From contig CALQNE010000248.1 in NCBI GenBank assembly GCA_943331855.1, forward strand, positions 1 through 5,273: a stretch of DNA of 5,273 nucleotides, read 5' to 3'. Origin of the DNA: Bordetella parapertussis. Its GTDB lineage: Bacteria; Pseudomonadota; Gammaproteobacteria; Burkholderiales; Burkholderiaceae_B. Below are positions 1 to 5,273 of this stretch, one piece after another. Every line of letters starts with the position of its first letter. The first letter of the stretch is position 1. Both the position numbers and the translations under genes were made by a program. The notes under the pieces were generated by a model that did no database searches, had not been told where the DNA came from, and saw only the letters and a list, made by a program, of their open reading frames with translations.

Positions 1-8
1 AATACTGA
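1..8 (+). CDS. Possible 3' end of an upstream gene (expected partner permease)
   Basis: A TGA at 6-8 shares its last base with the ATG at 8-10, giving a TGATG junction typical of translationally coupled genes. Only two codons (a tyrosine and the stop) are visible, so identity cannot be read from the sequence. A DppB/GsiC-type permease is expected because importers of this family need two different permeases, only one is present here, and the partner normally lies immediately upstream. The stop could also be chance. Confidence 0.35.
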
Positions 9-841
9 TGGGGGGCTTCATTCAAACATTTCGACGTCATCCCACCATTGTGGTGGGTGGGGTGTTGTTATTTTTATTGTTTTTAATGGCGATTTTTGCA
101 CCTTGGCTCGGTACGATTGATCCGACGGCCTTGTCGCCCATTCATCGCACGCGTGTTCCAAGCGAAAGGTTCTGGTTTGGTACTGATTTGTTAGGTCGTG
201 ATGTGTATTCAAGAGTCGTGTACGGTGCGCGCGTTTCTTTGACTGTTGGCTTTTCGGTGGCCTTGCTGTCCGCGGTTATCGGCACGGTGATTGGGTTGGC
301 AGCTGGATTTGTTAAATGGATTGACGCGGTCGTGATGCGCATCATGGACGGCTTTATGTCGATCCCAACAATTTTATTGGCCATTGCCTTGATTGCATTG
401 ACGCGCGCTTCGTTGCAAAACGTGATTTTGGCTGTCACGATTGCAGAGGTGCCGCGTGTGGTGCGCCTGGTTCGTGGCTTGACCCTATCCTTGCGCGAGC
501 AACCGTATGTTGAAGCTGCTGTCGCGGCCGGAGCAGGGCGTTTGCGTATCGTGTGCAAGCATATTTTTCCAAATACGATCGCTGCCTTAACGGTGCAGAC
601 CACCTATATCTGTGGCCTGGCGATTCTGGCTGAAGCGAGCTTGTCCTTTATCGGCGCTGGCGTGCCACCCTCGATTCCCTCTTGGGGAAACATCATGGCA
701 GAGGGCCGTGCACTCTGGCAAATTAAACCCCATCTGATCGCCTTTCCGGCTTTGTTTTTATCGATCACGATTTTGTCGATCAATATGCTCGGCGATGGTC
801 TGCGTGATGCCATCGATCCACGACTGGCCAAAAGGATTTAA
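8..841 (+). CDS. Peptide-type ABC transporter permease, DppC/GsiD family
   Basis: Inner-membrane permease of 277 residues, one half of the translocation pore of a dipeptide/oligopeptide/glutathione-type importer (BPD_transp_1 domain with the OppC N-terminal segment). A first membrane helix lies at about residues 13-34. It is followed by the periplasmic stretch with the family motif FGTDLLGRDVYSRV at 57-70. Further hydrophobic segments lie near 76-101, 115-132, 136-156, 193-215 and 241-262. The cytoplasmic EAA loop that docks on the ATPase is clear at 169-189 (E169-A-A, G175, and H185-I-F-P-N189). The C-terminus carries LGDGLRDAIDPR at 261-272, the usual end of DppC-type proteins. Length is slightly below the usual 280-300. 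The start is supported by overlap with an upstream stop, but the frame stays open to the window edge, so an earlier start cannot be excluded. The ATPase gene starts 3 bases after its stop. Substrate is not predictable from this subunit. Confidence 0.93.
   Translation: MGGFIQTFRRHPTIVVGGVLLFLLFLMAIFAPWLGTIDPTALSPIHRTRVPSERFWFGTDLLGRDVYSRVVYGARVSLTVGFSVALLSAVIGTVIGLAAGFVKWIDAVVMRIMDGFMSIPTILLAIALIALTRASLQNVILAVTIAEVPRVVRLVRGLTLSLREQPYVEAAVAAGAGRLRIVCKHIFPNTIAALTVQTTYICGLAILAEASLSFIGAGVPPSIPSWGNIMAEGRALWQIKPHLIAFPALFLSITILSINMLGDGLRDAIDPRLAKRI
832..836 (+). promoter_or_regulatory. Ribosome binding site for the fused ATPase gene
   Basis: AAGGA lies inside the last codons of the permease gene, 8 bases before the ATG at 845. 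Its position and spacing support that start and suggest the two genes are translationally coupled. Confidence 0.6.
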
Positions 842-844
842 GTC

Positions 845-2719
845 ATGACCGCGCAAACATTGACGACGCAGCGCCGGGTGCTTGATATTCGTAATTTATC
901 CGTCTCGTTTGGTCGTGGAGCGAGCGCCGTGCATGCAGTTAAAGGTTTAAGCCTGCATGTTGATCGGGCAGAGACGCTTGCGATTGTGGGCGAATCAGGC
1001 TCGGGTAAATCGGTGACCTCACTTGCGATCATGCGGCTGGTTGAATTTGGTGGTGGCCAGATTCATCAGGGTGAAATGGTGTTTCATCGTGCGGATGGCT
1101 CGCAGGTCGATTTGCGTGCGGCCCCTGAAGAGGCGATGCGCCGTATGCGGGGTGCAGACCTTGGCATGATCTTTCAAGAGCCGATGACCTCGCTGAATCC
1201 AGTCTTTACGGTGGGCACGCAGATCATCGAAGCGATTCAATTGCATCAGGATTTGAATCATGAACAGGCGATTGCCGCTGCAAAAAGGATTCTTGATCAA
1301 GTGCGGATCTCTGATTCGAGCGCGATTCTAGGTCGCTATCCGCATGAGTTGTCGGGTGGCATGCGGCAGCGTGTCATGATTGCCATGGCGTTATCGTGTA
1401 AGCCGGCGCTCTTGATTGCCGATGAGCCGACCACGGCCCTTGACGTGACGATTCAGGCGCAGATTTTGCAGCTGATTCGCGAGCTGCAAAAAGAAATGGA
1501 CATGGGCGTTATTTTTATTACGCATGACATGGGCGTGGTCGCTGAAGTTGCCAACCGAGTGATGGTGATGCGTCATGGTGAAGTCGTTGAAGAAAACGCA
1601 GTGATCCCAATTTTTGAAAAGCCACAGCATCCTTATACACAAACGCTTTTGGCGGCGGTGCCTAAGCTTGGGGCGATGCGGGGTACGGATCAGCCGGCGC
1701 GTTTTGAGTTGCTGTTGAATCGTCGGGAGCCAGCGACGGGGTCAACGCCGCTTTCCAGCCCGACGGCTGAGTCCCACACGCAGACTGAGCGCGTGGTATT
1801 GAGCGTTAAAAATCTTGTTACCCGCTTTGATGTGCGTAGCGGAATCTTTGGTTTTGTAAAAAAACGTATTCATGCAGTCGAACAAGTCAGCTTTGATCTG
1901 CACGAAGGTGAGACGTTGTCACTCGTGGGTGAGTCGGGCTGCGGAAAAACAACCACAGGACGCTCGCTGGTCGGCTTGGCAAAAATCACGAATGGAACGA
2001 TTGAGTTTGATGGTGCGCGCGTAGATACAACAGACCCGCACTCATTGCGCGCCCTGCGACGTAACCTACAGTTTGTGTTTCAAGATCCGTTTGCGTCGTT
2101 AAACCCGCGTATGCGGGTGGGGGATTGCATTAAAGAACCTCTGTTGATCCAAGGGCTCGCCCAAGGTGCAGAGGCGGATCGCCGTGTTGCTGAGTTGATG
2201 GAGCGCGTTGGTTTGGATGCGGGTATGGCGCAGCGCTGGCCGCATGAGTTTTCGGGCGGTCAACGCCAAAGAATTTGTATTGCGCGTGCCTTATCAGTGA
2301 ATCCACGAGTCTTGATTGCCGATGAATCTGTCTCTGCGTTGGATGTATCGATTCGTGCACATATTGTAAATCTGTTGATCGATTTGCAAAAAGACTTAGG
2401 CGTGTCGTATTTGTTTATCTCGCATGATATGGCCATTGTTGAGCGTGTCAGTCATCGGGTGGCTGTTATGTATCTTGGGCAAATTGTCGAGATTGGACCG
2501 CGCCGCGCCATCTTTGAAAACCCGCAACATCCTTACACGCGTAAGTTGATGTCAGCAGTGCCGGTGGCCGATCCCAATGTGCGACGTACAACCAGTCTTG
2601 AAGTTTCTGAAATCCCGAGCCCCGCTAGAAATATCGGAGACGAACCCTTGGTCCTTCCTCTGGTGAGGATCGGCGAAGGACATTTTGTGGCGCAGCACCG
2701 TGTCGGAGGTCAGTATTAA
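845..2719 (+). CDS. gsiA: Fused two-domain peptide ABC transporter ATPase, GsiA-like
   Basis: Cytoplasmic ATPase of 624 residues that powers the importer; the DppD and DppF halves are fused in one chain, as in E. coli GsiA of the glutathione importer (about 623 residues). Domain 1 has Walker A GESGSGKS at 49-56, Q-loop Q111, signature LSGGMRQ at 169-175, Walker B ending D193-E194, D-loop ALD at 198-200 and switch H227. Domain 2 has Walker A GESGCGKT at 362-369, Q-loop Q413, signature FSGGQRQ at 469-475, D493-E494 and switch H527. Both sites therefore look catalytically complete. Each domain is followed by the QHPYT motif of the oligopeptide transporter C-terminal region (261-265 and 561-565). 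A linker at about 281-315 joins them. The C-terminus lacks the cysteine cluster of many DppD/OppD proteins and instead has a GsiA-like GHFVAQHRV end. Similarity to GsiA is from memory and gives the architecture and clade; glutathione as substrate is not established. The next gene begins one base after the stop. Confidence 0.93.
   Translation: MTAQTLTTQRRVLDIRNLSVSFGRGASAVHAVKGLSLHVDRAETLAIVGESGSGKSVTSLAIMRLVEFGGGQIHQGEMVFHRADGSQVDLRAAPEEAMRRMRGADLGMIFQEPMTSLNPVFTVGTQIIEAIQLHQDLNHEQAIAAAKRILDQVRISDSSAILGRYPHELSGGMRQRVMIAMALSCKPALLIADEPTTALDVTIQAQILQLIRELQKEMDMGVIFITHDMGVVAEVANRVMVMRHGEVVEENAVIPIFEKPQHPYTQTLLAAVPKLGAMRGTDQPARFELLLNRREPATGSTPLSSPTAESHTQTERVVLSVKNLVTRFDVRSGIFGFVKKRIHAVEQVSFDLHEGETLSLVGESGCGKTTTGRSLVGLAKITNGTIEFDGARVDTTDPHSLRALRRNLQFVFQDPFASLNPRMRVGDCIKEPLLIQGLAQGAEADRRVAELMERVGLDAGMAQRWPHEFSGGQRQRICIARALSVNPRVLIADESVSALDVSIRAHIVNLLIDLQKDLGVSYLFISHDMAIVERVSHRVAVMYLGQIVEIGPRRAIFENPQHPYTRKLMSAVPVADPNVRRTTSLEVSEIPSPARNIGDEPLVLPLVRIGEGHFVAQHRVGGQY
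2705..2710 (+). promoter_or_regulatory. Strong ribosome binding site that fixes the binding-protein start
   Basis: GGAGGT, a near-perfect match to the Shine-Dalgarno consensus, lies 10 bases before the ATG at 2721, inside the end of the ATPase gene. It favours 2721 over the in-frame TTG at 2685, which would put extra residues ahead of the signal peptide. It is the best such site in the window, consistent with the binding protein being made in excess over the membrane components. Confidence 0.75.
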
Positions 2720-2720
2720 T

Positions 2721-2795
2721 ATGCAACGTCGAAATTTTTTACAAGTAACCTCAGCCGCCGCCTTGTTGGCGACCAAACCTTATTGGGCGCAAGCC
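2721..2795 (+). other. Probable Tat-type signal peptide of the binding protein
   Basis: Residues 1-25 hold a short basic start (R3-R4-N-F-L-Q, close to the twin-arginine pattern RRxFLK), a modest alanine-rich hydrophobic core at about 9-18, and A23-Q24-A25 as the likely cleavage site. The weakly hydrophobic core fits Tat better than Sec. The residue before the arginine pair is Q rather than the preferred S/T, so Sec export is not excluded. Confidence 0.6.
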
Positions 2796-4313
2796 CAATC
2801 AGCAAAATTGGTCTTTCGCTGGGTTCCGCATGCCGATTTAACCTTGCTAGACCCCTTGTTCACCACCGCGTTTATTACAAATATTCATGCGCAGTTGGTG
2901 TTTGATACGCTCTATGCCTTAGACGCGCAATACAAGGTATTTCCTCAGATGGCTGCTGGTCATGTCGTTGAAAACAATGGCCTGCTCTGGAAGATTACCC
3001 TGCGCGAGGGGTTGAAATTTCACGATGGGTCATTTGTACGTGCAGCCGATGTTCGGGCCAGTTTGGTACGTTGGGCCAAGCGTGATTTGATGGGTGCATC
3101 TTTAATGCAAGCCACTGAATCTCTAACGATACTTGATGACAAAACGATTCAATTCAAACTATCCAAACCGTTTCCGTTGATTTTGCAGGCGCTGGCGCGT
3201 CAGCAGGGAAGTATGGCCGCCATCATGCCTGAGCGCCTGGCAAGTGGCCCTGAAAGTACGCCGGTTAAAGAGATGGTGGGTAGTGGTCCTTTAAAGTTTA
3301 TGGCGGATCAGTGGGTTTCTGGTTCGCAAATTATCTACGATAAGTTTCAAGATTACATTCCACGCACGGATAGTTTCGCACCTTCGTTTACGGCGGGGCC
3401 AAAAATTGTTCATGTGGATCAAGTGAAGTGGACGATTGTGCCTGATCGCGCGACTGCGATTGCAGCGCTACAAACAGGTGAAATCGACGGTATTGAAACT
3501 ATTGATAACGATTTTTTGCCAATACTGCGCAAAGATCCAACGATTACTTTAGTCAAGCGCACCTTACCCGCGATTTCGGTACTTCGTTTCAATCACTTGT
3601 ATGCACCGTTTAACAATCCTTTGATGCGTCGGGCGATTTTGTCTGTGATCGATCAAACTGAATACATGACTGCAGTGAATGGCGGAGATTTTCCGGAATA
3701 TTGGAGCGATCGGTGTGGCGTCTTTGTGCCCGGTTCACCCTTAGATAGTGATGCCGGCATGGAAAAGCTCAAGGGCAAGCGTGATTTGAGTCGTGCGCGC
3801 GCCCTGATTAAAGAGGCAGGATATAAGGGCGAGACGATTGTGATGTTGGATCCGGTTGATTTTCCGGCGCATCATGCTGCGGCCTTAGTGACTGCGGATT
3901 TGTTCAAACGGCTTGGGATTAAAGTTGATCTGATCTCGATGGACTGGGGCACTGCGGTTCAACGTCGCAACAGTCAAGAGCCACCCAGTGCGGGCGGCTG
4001 GCATGTGTCATTTACCGCGATAACGGGGCCAAACAATCTTGATCCTGCCGGCCACCTGGCCTTGCGTGGAAACGGTAAACAAGCTTGGTTCGGTTGGCCC
4101 ACGAGCGAACGACTTGAGCAACTTCGTTTAGCCTGGTTTGAAGCCTCTGATCTTGATGCTCAAAAAAAGATTGCCCGGGACATTCAATTGCAGGTGTTTG
4201 AAGATGTGCCCTATATCCCGCTCGGTGCGGTGTATGGTGTGACGGCGTTGCGCAAACAATGGCGTGACTTTCAGCCCGAGATGCCTTTGTTTTACACCTT
4301 TCGCAAAGCCTAA
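2721..4313 (+). CDS. Periplasmic substrate-binding protein of a peptide-type ABC importer (SBP_bac_5)
   Basis: Predicted periplasmic binding protein of 530 residues, a normal length for the DppA/OppA superfamily (family 5), which delivers ligand to the permease pair. The N-terminus MQRRNFLQ, with R3-R4, resembles a twin-arginine signal. A hydrophobic stretch runs to an A23-Q-A25 cleavage site, and there is no lipobox cysteine, so the mature protein should be soluble. Family landmarks are W90-K-I-T-L-R-E-G-L-K-F-H-D-G at 90-103, followed by A109-D-V at 109-111; G187-S-G-P at 187-190; and PDRATAIAALQTGEIDGIE at 241-259. The C-terminal part contains a MDWGTAVQRRNSQEP stretch (407-421) and RGNGKQAWFGWP (449-460). 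I remember these from a clade frequent in Burkholderiales and Rhizobiales annotated only as peptide or generic ABC binding proteins. It does not look like a close GsiB copy. One cysteine, C332, is present. The start is ATG 2721, chosen over TTG 2685 by the ribosome binding site and the signal peptide. Ligand unknown; peptides, glutathione-like thiols or other small molecules are all possible in this superfamily. Confidence 0.92.
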   Translation: MQRRNFLQVTSAAALLATKPYWAQAQSAKLVFRWVPHADLTLLDPLFTTAFITNIHAQLVFDTLYALDAQYKVFPQMAAGHVVENNGLLWKITLREGLKFHDGSFVRAADVRASLVRWAKRDLMGASLMQATESLTILDDKTIQFKLSKPFPLILQALARQQGSMAAIMPERLASGPESTPVKEMVGSGPLKFMADQWVSGSQIIYDKFQDYIPRTDSFAPSFTAGPKIVHVDQVKWTIVPDRATAIAALQTGEIDGIETIDNDFLPILRKDPTITLVKRTLPAISVLRFNHLYAPFNNPLMRRAILSVIDQTEYMTAVNGGDFPEYWSDRCGVFVPGSPLDSDAGMEKLKGKRDLSRARALIKEAGYKGETIVMLDPVDFPAHHAAALVTADLFKRLGIKVDLISMDWGTAVQRRNSQEPPSAGGWHVSFTAITGPNNLDPAGHLALRGNGKQAWFGWPTSERLEQLRLAWFEASDLDAQKKIARDIQLQVFEDVPYIPLGAVYGVTALRKQWRDFQPEMPLFYTFRKA

Positions 4314-4317
4314 TTTC

Positions 4318-4323
4318 TTGAGA
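4318..4323 (+). promoter_or_regulatory. Weak ribosome binding site for the M81 gene
   Basis: The 18-base gap between the binding-protein stop and the ATG at 4332 holds only TTGAGA, a poor Shine-Dalgarno match about 8 bases before the start. No hairpin or T-run is seen in the gap, so there is no sign of a terminator separating the hydrolase gene from the transporter genes. Confidence 0.35.
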
Positions 4324-4331
4324 CATCCCTA

Positions 4332-5273
4332 ATGCAAAAATCTAATCCCCGTGTTGCGATCGTCGGTTTCGTTCTCGAATCAAACCGTTTTGCGCCTTTG
4401 TCGGTGCGTGAAGATTTTGAAAAAAGCTGCTGGGAAGAGGGTGCGCGTATTAGCGAACTGGCGCGGCAGGCCAGTCACTTGCCCGGCGAGATTCGTGGAT
4501 TTTATGAGCGGATGGACACTTATGGAGACTGGACGCCTGTTCCGTTGATCGTTGTCGGTGCGCCACCGGGTGGTCCGACCAGCGATGAGGTTTGGGCAGA
4601 GTTTATGCAAAAGGCCAACGCGTCTTTGAGCGCAGCACTGCCTGTGGATGCTGTGTATGTTTGTAATCACGGCGCCTCGACTGCCGAGCACGAAGACGAT
4701 ACCGAAGGCGTCATGATGACCATGATTCGTGATCTTGTGGGCCCTGATATCCCGGTCATCGCGACACACGATTTACATTGCAATGTTTCGCCTCAGACTG
4801 TTGATGCCTTAGACGCTTTGGTGGCGTATCGCACCAATCCACACGTCGATCAACGCGAGCGTGGCGCCGAAGCCGCCGACCTGTTGAACGAAATATTCGG
4901 CGGCATGAAGACGGTAAAAGCTTTTATCCGCATGCCGATTACACCGCCTTCAGTGACCTTGCTGTCTGCGCGTGGCCCCTATGCCGATTTGTTGAAGCTT
5001 GCTTATTCGCTGATGCAAAAGCCCTCAGAAGGGCCGATTGCACACGTTTCGGTGGCGGGTGGTTTTGGTTTTGCAGATGTGCCTAAGTGCGGGATGACGA
5101 TCACGGTGACCGCGCGCGGAGATTTGGCTGCAGCCCGCGCTGCTGCGTTAACTGTCGCACGTGCGGCGTGGGCCGATCGTGCACGGTACGTCGCAGACAC
5201 GGTTGAGGTTGAGCAGGCGGTCAAACTTGCCCGCGCGGGTAAAGCGCCGATGTTATTTGCCGATGTGGCTGAT
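4332..5273 (+). CDS. M81 family metallopeptidase (MlrC-like), N-terminal part, cut by window edge
   Basis: An open frame of 314 codons without a stop runs off the right edge. The full protein should be about 490-510 residues. What is visible is nearly all of the N-terminal MlrC/DUF1485 domain; the C-terminal MlrC_C domain is missing and probably begins at the final residues ADVAD, which in relatives continue into a glycine-rich DNPGGG motif. Recognisable blocks are GFVLESNRFAP (12-22), PPGGP (78-82), CNHGAS (111-116), E121-D-D-T-E-G126, THDLHCNVS (145-153) and YRTNPHVDQRERG (166-178). Likely metal or active-site residues are H113, D147, H149 and H171; their spacing agrees with residues I remember for Sphingomonas MlrC, which hydrolyses linearised microcystin. 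No signal peptide is seen, so it should act in the cytoplasm on imported material. Most family members have no known substrate, and microcystin is not implied. Start chosen because ATG 4332 directly precedes the conserved RVAIVGF strand; the start 18 bases after the previous stop fits an operon. Confidence 0.88.
   Translation, partial: MQKSNPRVAIVGFVLESNRFAPLSVREDFEKSCWEEGARISELARQASHLPGEIRGFYERMDTYGDWTPVPLIVVGAPPGGPTSDEVWAEFMQKANASLSAALPVDAVYVCNHGASTAEHEDDTEGVMMTMIRDLVGPDIPVIATHDLHCNVSPQTVDALDALVAYRTNPHVDQRERGAEAADLLNEIFGGMKTVKAFIRMPITPPSVTLLSARGPYADLLKLAYSLMQKPSEGPIAHVSVAGGFGFADVPKCGMTITVTARGDLAAARAAALTVARAAWADRARYVADTVEVEQAVKLARAGKAPMLFADVAD

Noticed and set aside
142..603. Minus-strand open frame of 153 codons inside the permease gene
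   Set aside because: It lies antisense to a clearly conserved permease and its translation shows no recognisable domain; a shadow of the real gene.
1410..2325. A 16-base identical stretch at 1410-1425 and 2310-2325, exactly 900 bases apart
   Set aside because: It encodes the Walker B segment in the two homologous ATPase domains, so it reflects domain duplication and motif conservation, not a mobile or regulatory repeat.
2685..2720. TTG start 12 codons upstream of the binding-protein ATG
   Set aside because: It would bury the signal peptide behind extra residues and overlap the ATPase gene, while a GGAGGT site is well placed for the ATG at 2721.
4012..4326. Minus-strand open frame across the end of the binding-protein gene
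   Set aside because: Antisense to conserved coding sequence, low-complexity and His/Arg/Cys-rich, with no family features.
4314..4331. Possible terminator or promoter between binding protein and M81 gene
   Set aside because: The 18-base gap is too short and shows no inverted repeat, T-run or promoter-like boxes.
4351..4548. Plus-strand 65-codon open frame in another frame within the M81 gene
   Set aside because: The M81 frame covering the same bases has strong family motifs from 4332 onward; this one has none.
4380..4769. Minus-strand 129-codon open frame opposite the M81 gene
   Set aside because: Fully antisense to conserved M81 blocks; no domain or ribosome binding site supports it.

Overview
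This window carries one continuous plus-strand gene cluster. Three genes encode a peptide-type ABC importer (permease, fused double ATPase, periplasmic binding protein). A fourth gene, cut off by the right edge, encodes an M81 (MlrC-like) metallohydrolase. Genes fill almost the whole window. The intergenic gaps are 3, 1 and 18 bases, with no visible terminator or promoter, so co-transcription as one operon is the simplest reading. The transcript probably starts left of the window.

The organism is most likely a Gram-negative proteobacterium, with Burkholderiales (Betaproteobacteria) the best guess. The binding protein has a cleavable, twin-arginine-like signal and no lipobox, which fits a periplasm. 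The ATPase closely resembles the enterobacterial GsiA type. The binding protein and hydrolase look like clades I associate with Burkholderiales. Base composition is moderate, about half GC by eye, and uniform across all four genes, so nothing suggests recent transfer. The taxonomic call is inference from remembered family features, not a search.

Layout: positions 1-8 probably hold the last codons of an upstream gene, expected to be the partner permease. 8-841 is a DppC/GsiD-type permease. 845-2719 is a GsiA-like protein with two ATPase domains in one chain. 2721-4313 is an SBP_bac_5 (DppA/OppA superfamily) binding protein. 4332 to the right edge is the N-terminal domain of an M81 protein; its C-terminal domain lies outside the window.

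How they work together: the binding protein would capture a peptide or peptide-like ligand in the periplasm. The permease pair, driven by the fused ATPase, would import it. The cytoplasmic M81 hydrolase, which has no signal peptide, could then process it. The E. coli glutathione importer operon has a comparable plan, with the isoaspartyl peptidase gene iaaA beside gsiABCD, but here the hydrolase belongs to an unrelated family and the gene order differs. The ligand cannot be read from the sequence. I see no CRISPR array, RNA gene, mobile element or clearly novel system; the most interesting point is the importer-M81 pairing.
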